Positions 1-6,054 are shown, counted from the stretch's first letter. The stretch is DNA of 6,089 bases from Methanospirillum hungatei (GCF_020216685.1 NZ_JAIWNS010000242.1:1-6089), one strand, 5' to 3'. Notes: generated by a model from the letters alone, not told the origin. Numbers and translations: made by a program.

Positions 1-1095
1 TTGCTAATCCTGTCAATGTATTCAGCAGAAACGTTAATTGGTCCGATGTATGCATCGAGCATGTCATTAATGCCCTTAATCATCTTTCCGTTCTCGCCAG
101 GATACTTTGCATGATCCGCTCTGACATCTAGTTTCCCCTGAATGGCTGCCTCAATGAGCATCTTAATGTCGGCATTTCTCATGTGGACAACATCAATGAG
201 AGCATTGAGATTGTTTTTGATCTCATTGAAGTCCCCATGGTACTCTTCAGTAATCTTTGGCGGAATATCTCCCTTGCTAATCCTGTCAATGTATTCAGCA
301 GAAACGTTAATTGGTCCGATGTATGCATCGAGCATGCTATTAATCGATTCTATCATCTTTCCATGATAACCGGTATATTTGGAAGAATCTGCCCTGACGT
401 CTAGTTTTCCTTCAAGACCAGCATTTGTGAGTAGTTTAATATCAGCGGCCCTCATAAGAATGACATCAATCAGGTTATTGAGGTTGTTTTTGATTTCGTT
501 AAAGTCCCCACGATATTCGTCAGTGATCTTTGGTGGAGTATCCCCCTTACTAATTCTGTCTATATATTCAGCAGATACGTTCAGCGGCCCCAGATATGCA
601 TCCAGCATCTTATTGATACCTTCAATCATCCTCCCGCTTTCTCCCGGGTATTTTGAAGGATCTGCTCTGAAATCCAGTTTTCCATCCAGGGCTGCCTGAA
701 TAAGCATGTTAATGTCTGCATTTCTCATGTGGACAACATCAATAAGGGCATTGAGATTATTCTTAATCTCATTGAAATCTCCCCGGTATGCATCAGTAAT
801 TTTCGGAGGTACATCCCCCTTACTAATTCTGTCTATATATTCAGCAGAAACATTGATGGGACTTATATATGCATCCAGGATTTTATTCACACCTGCCAGC
901 ATATTTCCGTGATATCCGGGGTATTTTGTAGGATCTGCCCTGGCATCCAGAATACCTTCTTCAGCTGATCTGATAAGAGTGTTGATATCTTCTCCTCGCA
1001 TTTTGGAGACATGAACTATCTGATTTAAATTCTGAATTAATCTTTTGAAATCTCCTTTGAACTGGTTTTCATCATTGATATCAGGGATTTTTCCC
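1..1095. repeat. In-gene tandem repeat, 273-bp unit (HAMP pair)
   Basis: Equivalent positions recur at 1, 274, 547 and 820, exactly 273 bp (91 codons) apart. A diverged copy follows 276 bp further on, near 1095. Positions 1-63 and 274-336 are identical base for base, and 540-575 is identical to 813-848. Each unit encodes two HAMP-type segments. The repeat lies wholly inside the reading frame and its length is a multiple of three, so unit gain or loss would keep the frame. The last copy runs off the window at position 1. Confidence 0.93.
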
Positions 1096-1595
1096 TCGGC
1101 AAAATCAGAAATTCCAAGAGAGACCAGCCGTATCGGCACATTGATCGCCTCAATACCCTGATCCAGGTGCTCGACAATATCAGCAAAACCCCCCCGGTAT
1201 TTTGTCGTATCAATTCTGAGTGTCAGGTCACCTTGTTCAAATGCATTGGAGAACCTGGTAATATCTTTTTCCAGCATAAACAGGCTGGAGCGAATGCTGT
1301 CAATCGTATCGGTAATATCTGCAAATTTTCCAGGAAGCTTTGATACTTCTACCTGAAAATCACCTTTCTGAATTGATCCGAGTGAATCCCGTATGAGTGA
1401 AAAAAAATTCTGATATTGATCCAAAATTTCATTAAAGAGAGAGCCTATTCCCTGCTCTTCATCAGACATCCTGCCTGTATCTATCCTGGTATCAGATAAA
1501 CCGGATTTATGAAATTCGATAACTTTTTTTATTTCAGACTGAAGTTGATCATATCCGGTTGTATCCAGGTTTTCATCTGTACCCTGCCTTCCCAT
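1..1595 (-). CDS. Poly-HAMP signal-transduction protein, N-terminal 531 codons (3' end outside window)
   Basis: The frame is open from the ATG at 1595 to the window edge, so the C-terminus is missing. The start is set by a GGGTGA ribosome site five bases upstream and an in-frame stop at 1638-1640; an in-frame GTG at 1604 lies inside that site. The protein has no signal peptide or hydrophobic segment, so this part is cytoplasmic. After about 60 residues of divergent N-terminus it is all HAMP-type helical units: roughly residues 64-105, 108-150, 151-195, 196-245, and then regular alternation of a 'NVSAEYIDRISKGD-PPKIT' unit and an 'ADI..L...GKLD.RAD..KYPG' unit to the edge, at least eleven in all. 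K259, K350 and K441 of the RISK motif are exactly 91 residues apart. HAMP units relay conformational signals in chemoreceptors and histidine kinases. The missing end is therefore probably an MCP signalling domain or a kinase core, which cannot be decided here. The HAMP identity is solid; the output class is unknown. Confidence 0.9.
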   Translation of the reverse strand, partial: MGRQGTDENLDTTGYDQLQSEIKKVIEFHKSGLSDTRIDTGRMSDEEQGIGSLFNEILDQYQNFFSLIRDSLGSIQKGDFQVEVSKLPGKFADITDTIDSIRSSLFMLEKDITRFSNAFEQGDLTLRIDTTKYRGGFADIVEHLDQGIEAINVPIRLVSLGISDFAEGKIPDINDENQFKGDFKRLIQNLNQIVHVSKMRGEDINTLIRSAEEGILDARADPTKYPGYHGNMLAGVNKILDAYISPINVSAEYIDRISKGDVPPKITDAYRGDFNEIKNNLNALIDVVHMRNADINMLIQAALDGKLDFRADPSKYPGESGRMIEGINKMLDAYLGPLNVSAEYIDRISKGDTPPKITDEYRGDFNEIKNNLNNLIDVILMRAADIKLLTNAGLEGKLDVRADSSKYTGYHGKMIESINSMLDAYIGPINVSAEYIDRISKGDIPPKITEEYHGDFNEIKNNLNALIDVVHMRNADIKMLIEAAIQGKLDVRADHAKYPGENGKMIKGINDMLDAYIGPINVSAEYIDRIS

Positions 1596-1600
1596 TGTAT

Positions 1601-1606
1601 TCACCC
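1601..1606 (-). promoter_or_regulatory. Ribosome binding site of the poly-HAMP gene
   Basis: On the minus strand this reads GGGTGA, followed by five bases and then ATG. It fits the archaeal anti-Shine-Dalgarno sequence (AUCACCUCC) and decides the start at 1595 over the in-frame GTG at 1604, which overlaps the site itself. Confidence 0.75.
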
Positions 1607-1621
1607 GATCAAATGTGTGAG

Positions 1622-1692
1622 TATTGCAAAATTTACGTTATCATTATATTTATATTGCAATGGTAATCACATGAATGTCTTACCATGGTAAT
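1622..1692. promoter_or_regulatory. Cluster of short repeats and palindromes around the poly-HAMP promoter
   Basis: Visible elements are: TATTGCAA at 1622-1629 and again at 1653-1660 (31 bp apart); the perfect palindrome ATTGCAAT at 1654-1661; ATGGTAAT at 1660-1667 and again at 1685-1692 (25 bp apart); and the perfect 12-bp palindrome TTACCATGGTAA at 1680-1691. One ATGGTAAT copy touches the upstream side of the box A candidate, where TFB would bind. This is what the 198-bp gap between the two genes holds besides the terminator and ribosome site. The operator role is inference, and short palindromes can occur by chance in AT-rich DNA. Confidence 0.4.
1643..1656 (-). promoter_or_regulatory. Box A (TATA) promoter candidate for the poly-HAMP gene
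   Basis: The minus strand reads AATATAAATATAAT, the best TATA-like stretch in the intergenic gap. An archaeal start site about 25 bases downstream would fall near 1624. That gives a leader of about 29 bases which includes the GGGTGA site, so the geometry is consistent. The site is flanked by short repeats and palindromes (see the 1622-1692 entry). It was placed by eye and not tested. Confidence 0.5.
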
Positions 1693-1770
1693 GAATAGTA
1701 ATTCGGAACGATAATTCTAAACACAATTCTATCTGGCAGGTAAATAGGCGGGATAAAGATCGAGTATTTC

Positions 1771-1793
1771 AAAATAATTAATAAAAAAATAGT
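1771..1793 (-). terminator. Oligo-T terminator after the 249-residue gene
   Basis: Directly after the TAA stop (1794-1796) the minus strand enters a T-rich tract with a run of seven T (1783-1789) and then TTATT and ATTTT. Euryarchaeal transcription commonly ends at such oligo-T tracts without a hairpin, and no stem precedes it here. It supports separate transcription of the poly-HAMP gene. Confidence 0.55.
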
Positions 1794-2543
1794 TTAAACA
1801 GTAGATTCCTCGCCAGGCTGCATCACCGGGTTCTCTTCCGGTGGGTTGCTGACGAGATAATCCTTCTGTTCATCGTAATTAAGGGTCCAGTTCACTTCTG
1901 GCATGTCAAGAAGCATTGCCTCAGTCTCTTCGGTGAGGTTACCACTGATCTTTGTTCCGGTGAACGGTCCCCATGTTCCGTCAGAGTAGGAGAAGATACC
2001 TTCAAGTGCTGTTGAGTTCAGGAACGTAATCTCCATTACACCTGCTGAATACGGGGGCTGGTATGTTGGCTCTTCCCACCAGATCCCATCCATGGCCGGT
2101 AATGTCTCATTTGAATAGCTGAAATTGCCCTGGATGTATCCCTGGTTTTCACCATTCATATATGAACCACGGATGATATCATCGCCGGTCAGTTTCAGAT
2201 TCATCTCACCAAGAAGATCTGTATCCCATACTCCGGTGACATCCTCAATTTGTGTTCCATTTGCCCAGAATCCCCAGCTTCCAAAGTTCCATGAAGAGTA
2301 TGAATTGTAATAGCTGCCTCCCCATCCTCCTCCCCATGGATAATACCCTCCATATGAGGTGCTCGACTGCTGGCTGTAACTCTGAGAGTATCCACACTGT
2401 GTTCCAAACCATGGATCCCATGCACATCCTGACGATGACTGATATTGAGAAGAATAGCTGGATGAATACCATGCTGATCCAGTCGCTACCAGAGAGAGAA
2501 CCATGATAGAAACACTAACCATGAAAACGGTACTCCGCTTCAT
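1794..2543 (-). CDS. Secreted Tyr/Ser/Gly/Trp-rich low-complexity protein with a beta-rich C-terminal domain
   Basis: 249 residues, function unknown. A signal peptide (KR, then a hydrophobic run at residues 5-20) ends in TGSA, with likely cleavage after A24. Residues 25-93 are low-complexity: 11 Tyr, 8 Trp, 19 Ser and 12 Gly, and D43 is the only charged residue. They include SYSS, SYSQ and SYGG steps and two Cys (C40, C50) that could form a disulfide. Residues 102-199 have a repeating beta-strand pattern (GVWDTD, I.GSY, GYIQGN, MDGIWWE, ALEGIFSYSDGTW, FTGTK). From memory this resembles a domain recurrent in methanogen and bacterial secreted proteins; I know no formal name for it. The tail (204-249) is acidic. 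Six N-glycosylation sequons (N95, N140, N145, N176, N202, N218) suit an extracellular protein. An in-frame TGA at 2553-2555 makes this ATG the first possible one. It lies 50 bp after the protease-like gene, possibly in one operon. A surface or matrix role is inferred. Confidence 0.88.
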   Translation of the reverse strand: MKRSTVFMVSVSIMVLSLVATGSAWYSSSYSSQYQSSSGCAWDPWFGTQCGYSQSYSQQSSTSYGGYYPWGGGWGGSYYNSYSSWNFGSWGFWANGTQIEDVTGVWDTDLLGEMNLKLTGDDIIRGSYMNGENQGYIQGNFSYSNETLPAMDGIWWEEPTYQPPYSAGVMEITFLNSTALEGIFSYSDGTWGPFTGTKISGNLTEETEAMLLDMPEVNWTLNYDEQKDYLVSNPPEENPVMQPGEESTV

Positions 2544-2593
2544 GTATTGAAATCAGTACTTCTTGTAAAAAAGTATTCTGGAAAGCTGATCAA
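2544..2593 (-). promoter_or_regulatory. 50-bp spacer with T6 tract and near-palindrome ahead of the 249-residue gene
   Basis: This spacer joins the stop of the large gene to the start of the small one. It has no GGTG-type ribosome site. It has a run of six T on the minus strand (2567-2572) that ends 23 bases before the ATG. This tract could be a weak terminator for the upstream gene, or a degenerate box A giving a near-leaderless transcript. Positions 2544-2559 form an imperfect 16-bp palindrome (12 of 16 positions symmetric) next to the start codon. Whether the small gene is read through from upstream or has its own promoter cannot be settled from sequence. Confidence 0.3.
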
Positions 2594-5500
2594 TCAGGCA
2601 GCATTGGCATATGCTCGTTCTGATTCAGCAATATTGCCCATAGCTTTGAATACGTCTCCTAAGTTTTTCCAGGCCGATTTATATTTAGGATCTAAAATAA
2701 CAGCTTTCTCAAGGGATTCTATAGCTTCAGGATATTTCCCTGCTAAAAATAAAGAATATCCCTTATTATTTAGGATAAACGCATTTCCAGGGTCAATGGA
2801 AAGGCCTTTGTCGTACATTCTCACAGCTTCCTCAAATTGTCCTGCGCGAGTAAGAATATTGCCCGCTTTGTTCCACGCATCGGTGAGAGAGGGATTTATG
2901 TCTAATGCCTGACGGTATAGCTCCAGGGCACGTTCTGGTTTCCCGGTTTTATCATAGGCAAAGGCCAGGTTGACCAATGAATGTGTATCCTTATCATCAA
3001 GTGATAGTGCTTTTTCAAAAAAGGGAATTGATTCAGCATATTTTTGCATATCTACAAGGAGAATATCCCCTGCCGTAGACCAGAGTTCCGGCTTCTCCTT
3101 ATATATCGGCAGGATGGTATTCAGGGTCTGCATCGCTTCATCATAGCGTTTGAGTTCTTTCAGACAGAGGGCTTTATCCCGCCATGCCTGATAGTTTGTC
3201 GGGGAAAGTGCAATTGCCTGCTCATATGCAGTAATAGCTCCCGAATAATCGCCACTGCCCATCAGGATTTTCCCTCTTGTTACAAAATCTTCAGCAGTTT
3301 TTGGTTCAGGAAGAGGGCCAAGTTCTGACAGGACAGCCGGAGATAAAGACTCACCGGTATACTTCAAGGGAAGTTCATCAATATTTCCGGAAAAGACCGT
3401 AAAGGGAAGATCGCATATACCATCAGTATTTTTATCCTGGCAGGTCTGGGAATATCCTTTTCCATCCGGAAGTGACCAGACATTACCGCCTTTATTGGGA
3501 CCTCCGATAATGTTTGTTGCCGTTGTCATTGGATCATTCCATTTATAATTGGGTCTTCCTCCCTCCTGAATCCGAACATTCTGGAAATTTTCCAGATAGT
3601 TGTTTACAATCCGGTTAATCTGATCTGAACCCACCGCATTGGTAATTAAAATTCCTTCTGCAAAATTTGCAATAATCCGGTTTTCAGAGATACTATTATG
3701 TCCGGAAGGCTGAAGCATGATGCCAGTTGCATCATTTCCGACGATTTCATTATATGATATGATATTATTGTCTGAATAGTATGCATTTATTCCACGGACA
3801 TTTCGTACCAGACGGTTTCCAGATATGGTGTTTTCAGAAGATTCAGAAAGCAGAATGCCAGATGGATTATTCATCTGACAGGTATTGTTTGTGATTACAT
3901 TTTTATGGCCGGATAAAAGGGTTATACCTCCATTTTTATTTCCGGTACAGACATTATTATCCACTTTGATAAGATTCACGCCATGATCTAATTTAATGCC
4001 ATCATAATAATTATCAGCTACCAGATTTTTGTTCACCATGGAAAGGGATGAACCATCCAGTACAATACCATACAGATTCTTAATAATCTGGTTTTCTTCA
4101 ATAGAAAGATCACGAGAGCTGGCATCTGCATGAATTCCGGCATATCCGTTCCCCATCGTGACGGATTTTTGTATCCGGATATTGCGGGCATTTGAAAGAT
4201 CAATCCCTCTGTTATTATAGAGGAGACCACATGAGTCAATAAGCAGGTTCTGAACTCCCTTTGCTGAAATCCCTGCATATGTTCCGGTGATGTTCAGATT
4301 TCTGATTGAAATATTTGATACCGGTTTATTTTCAGGAGACCACATGAGTATCCCTGTTTGTAAGACCGGAGCTTCTGTTCCAAACCTGATTGAGATACCT
4401 GATATTGAATGACCATTTCCATCTATATTGATATCTGATCCCGTAATTGTAAGAATTGTTTCGGAAAAGTCAACAATGTTATCGCCTAAAATATAAGATC
4501 CGGGTTTTGAAAGAACGGCAGGTTCAGTGATAATAAATTCACTTGAAGGAATTGGTTCCGGTTGCACCTGTATTTCAGGAATTATTGGTGTCTGATTACC
4601 TTGAGATTCTTCGATTGTCTTCCCTGCATTTTGCAAATATGCATTAAATGAGAGAGCATCGGCAAGACCATGACCGTAAATAGCATCCCATCCTGGAGAT
4701 CCCAAATCGGTAGCACTATTCAGGAGTGCATCCCTGAGTTCCGTATTTGGTACCGAGGGATACAGACTTTTCACGAGGGCCAGTAACCCGGCAATATGTG
4801 GTGCTGCAGCACTTGTTCCGGTAAATGTTGTGGGAAATCCCCCGGCTCCTGTCACACTGACTCCGTCTACACCAGTAATCTCGGGTTTCTCTCTGATATC
4901 AGGTACAGGATGGGCAATTGTAACAGTGCCTTGAGAAGAAAAATCCTGAATTTTTTGATTATCTGCTGAAACTGTAGCAACTGAAATTATATTGGGGAGA
5001 GCAGCCCAACCAATGATAGAGTCATCAGGAGTCAGATATTCCTTTCCAACAACCACCCGCGTTGGATCAGTATCCAGAAGAAGTTCCAGATGTGATCCCT
5101 GCCCCTTCCCCTCCTTGGCTCTGATGCGAACCTCGGCTTTCTGAACCGTGTCTCCAACATTCTGGTAATCAATTTTTTCATATGGTCTTTCTTCTCCGGT
5201 TTGCACCCTATTTGCAATAGCAATATCTGAATCACTCTGCAGATCATGAATAAAGAGATCAAAGTCATTTGAAGCTGCCGAAAAGGGATCATCCCATTGT
5301 AAATGTAATTTAACCCTTCCACCAGGCTGAATTTCAAGAGGTATTCCGGTTGAACCATTAAATAAATGATACCCTTCGCCATTATCTGTAAATATTCCCT
5401 GGTAATGGTTGTTTGCAGTATTCCCTGCGGAACTGACAATCAGGACATCTGGATTTTCTTCAAGTATCCTGGATATTGCGGTAGCAATAGTACCGTCTTC

Positions 5501-5959
5501 AAAATAGGGAACCTCATAATTGAACACATCTTCTACAATGATTGTTGCACCTGCATTGATGAGACTTTGAAAAGCTTCAACAAATTTCTCTTCTCTTCCA
5601 CCGCCGAAATCGTGATAGATAAGAGTGGCTCCTGGCGCAATATCATGGACAATCTCCATCATAGCAGTTCCCTCAGATTTTTTCCCATCTTTTAAGATGA
5701 TAACATTATCAGGCAAATCTCCTGACTTTTGAGCATCTGCTAATCCTTTTACTCCATCCGAGACAACGCCGATAATAACCCCGGTTCCATCAGCACCAGT
5801 CAGATTTCTTAGTTGATCCGTTTTTAATATCGTATCCCCGGCGGTATGAACCGATCCTGCAGCTGTTACCTGGTTACATATAAGAGAAAAGACTAAAATT
5901 AAAAAAAGACAGACAAAAATTTTTTTGTTATATAATTTTTCTTTCTCAATTTTTTTCAT
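2594..5959 (-). CDS. Exported subtilisin/sedolisin-like protease fused to a NosD-type beta-helix and TPRs
   Basis: 1121 residues. The start is set by an AGGTG site four bases upstream; an in-frame stop at 6038-6040 has no ATG between it and this start. A Lys-rich N-terminus and hydrophobic run (14-28) form a signal peptide, likely cut near A33/A34. Residues 55-440 are a serine peptidase fold: D68 in VVSDG, E96 in EGTAMMEI, N180 in SSAGN, S383 in FTGTSAAAPH, closing with GWDAIYGHGLADA. E96 stands where subtilisins have His, giving an Asp/Glu/Ser set as in S53-like peptidases. Residues 200-310 are a probable beta-sandwich insert. A Pro/Glu linker (446-480) leads to a right-handed beta-helix (480-870): a cap with INIDGNGHSIS, ten coils beginning with GI about every 23 residues (563-790), and an ending with a DxNxDGxxD loop (842-850). 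Residues 889-1121 are six TPRs plus a partial one. There is no C-terminal membrane anchor. It is probably a cell-surface protein; substrate and activity are unknown. Confidence 0.93.
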   Translation of the reverse strand: MKKIEKEKLYNKKIFVCLFLILVFSLICNQVTAAGSVHTAGDTILKTDQLRNLTGADGTGVIIGVVSDGVKGLADAQKSGDLPDNVIILKDGKKSEGTAMMEIVHDIAPGATLIYHDFGGGREEKFVEAFQSLINAGATIIVEDVFNYEVPYFEDGTIATAISRILEENPDVLIVSSAGNTANNHYQGIFTDNGEGYHLFNGSTGIPLEIQPGGRVKLHLQWDDPFSAASNDFDLFIHDLQSDSDIAIANRVQTGEERPYEKIDYQNVGDTVQKAEVRIRAKEGKGQGSHLELLLDTDPTRVVVGKEYLTPDDSIIGWAALPNIISVATVSADNQKIQDFSSQGTVTIAHPVPDIREKPEITGVDGVSVTGAGGFPTTFTGTSAAAPHIAGLLALVKSLYPSVPNTELRDALLNSATDLGSPGWDAIYGHGLADALSFNAYLQNAGKTIEESQGNQTPIIPEIQVQPEPIPSSEFIITEPAVLSKPGSYILGDNIVDFSETILTITGSDINIDGNGHSISGISIRFGTEAPVLQTGILMWSPENKPVSNISIRNLNITGTYAGISAKGVQNLLIDSCGLLYNNRGIDLSNARNIRIQKSVTMGNGYAGIHADASSRDLSIEENQIIKNLYGIVLDGSSLSMVNKNLVADNYYDGIKLDHGVNLIKVDNNVCTGNKNGGITLLSGHKNVITNNTCQMNNPSGILLSESSENTISGNRLVRNVRGINAYYSDNNIISYNEIVGNDATGIMLQPSGHNSISENRIIANFAEGILITNAVGSDQINRIVNNYLENFQNVRIQEGGRPNYKWNDPMTTATNIIGGPNKGGNVWSLPDGKGYSQTCQDKNTDGICDLPFTVFSGNIDELPLKYTGESLSPAVLSELGPLPEPKTAEDFVTRGKILMGSGDYSGAITAYEQAIALSPTNYQAWRDKALCLKELKRYDEAMQTLNTILPIYKEKPELWSTAGDILLVDMQKYAESIPFFEKALSLDDKDTHSLVNLAFAYDKTGKPERALELYRQALDINPSLTDAWNKAGNILTRAGQFEEAVRMYDKGLSIDPGNAFILNNKGYSLFLAGKYPEAIESLEKAVILDPKYKSAWKNLGDVFKAMGNIAESERAYANAA
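2597..3295 (-). other. TPR domain of the protease-like protein
   Basis: Residues 889-1121 form 34-residue helical pairs with the TPR signature (W/N..G......G.Y.EA...Y..AL...P). Clear examples are DYSGAITAYEQAIALSP, QFEEAVRMYDKGLSIDP and KYPEAIESLEKAVILDP. There are six full units and a final one cut after YANAA. TPRs bind protein partners. Because of the signal peptide, this one should sit outside the membrane. Confidence 0.92.
3350..4522 (-). other. Right-handed parallel beta-helix (NosD/PbH1-type) domain
   Basis: Residues 480-870. Ten coils open with GI at residues 563, 585, 608, 631, 654, 678, 701, 723, 746 and 769, spaced 22-24. They are rich in Asn and in N.I..N or I..N steps, the usual PbH1 ladder. 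The N-terminal cap (PGSYILGDNI, then INIDGNGHSIS) and the C-terminal GGNVWSLPDGKGYSQTC segment match NosD-like surface proteins of methanogens. Related folds bind or cleave polysaccharide, but no catalytic residues can be assigned here. Confidence 0.88.
4640..5797 (-). other. Peptidase S8/S53-like catalytic domain
   Basis: Residues 55-440. The putative catalytic set is D68 (codon 5756-5758), E96 (5672-5674) and S383 (4811-4813), with oxyanion Asn N180 (5420-5422). APGA follows E96 by twelve residues, the spacing I recall for the sedolisin catalytic Glu. The Asp four residues after that Glu in sedolisins is M100 here, so D68 at the subtilisin position would have to serve. A second acidic pair, E143-D144, precedes the EDG segment. 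Confidence 0.85.
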
Positions 5960-5963
5960 AGGA

Positions 5964-5968
5964 CACCT
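5964..5968 (-). promoter_or_regulatory. Ribosome binding site of the protease-like gene
   Basis: The minus strand reads AGGTG, then TCCT, then the ATG at 5959. The match to the archaeal anti-Shine-Dalgarno is good but the four-base spacing is slightly short. It supports this ATG as the start. Confidence 0.65.
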
Positions 5969-5976
5969 GTACCAAA

Positions 5977-5991
5977 GAATATTCTTATAAG
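5977..5991 (-). promoter_or_regulatory. Box A candidate for the protease-like gene
   Basis: The minus strand reads CTTATAAGAATATTC: two overlapping palindromes, CTTATAAG and GAATATTC. It is the best TATA-like stretch near the start. Its centre is only about 28 bases from the ATG, so a start site at normal distance would give an almost leaderless mRNA that loses the AGGTG site. Another AT-rich stretch (6078-6087, AGAATATTAT on the minus strand) could give a longer leader. The choice between them is open. Confidence 0.35.
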
Positions 5992-6054
5992 CTGTACTAT
6001 TTGAGAGTTTACCTGCAAGTTTGAAAAGGAAAAGATTTCAATGCCAGGTTATTG

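Noticed and set aside
1..848. Regular repeats considered as a CRISPR array or non-coding satellite
   Set aside because: The period is 273 bp, copies are diverged but keep the reading frame, and there are no short identical repeats with unique spacers.
142..968. A series of plus-strand open frames opposite the poly-HAMP gene
   Set aside because: They recur with the repeat period, are made of antisense HAMP codons, and have no ribosome sites. The minus-strand frame is open across the whole region and gives clear HAMP sequence.
1509..1691. A 60-codon plus-strand open frame across the poly-HAMP start and promoter
   Set aside because: It overlaps the well-supported start and ribosome site of the minus-strand gene and its product has no recognisable feature.
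2125..2506. Plus-strand frames and shifted minus-strand frames over the 249-residue gene
   Set aside because: They are shadows of the biased Tyr/Ser/Gly/Trp codons. The annotated frame alone gives a signal peptide and an ordered domain.
2547..2912. A 121-codon plus-strand open frame opposite the TPR region
   Set aside because: It is antisense to clear TPR units, has no ribosome site, and its product resembles no family I know.
5032..5695. Open frames in other phases over the peptidase domain (minus 5032-5439, plus 5366-5695)
   Set aside because: Both overlap conserved peptidase motifs in the main frame and have no independent support.
2594..5959. Reading the large protein as a NosD copper-maturation factor
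   Set aside because: Only the beta-helix is NosD-like. The protease and TPR modules and the lack of nos genes nearby make that gene name unjustified.
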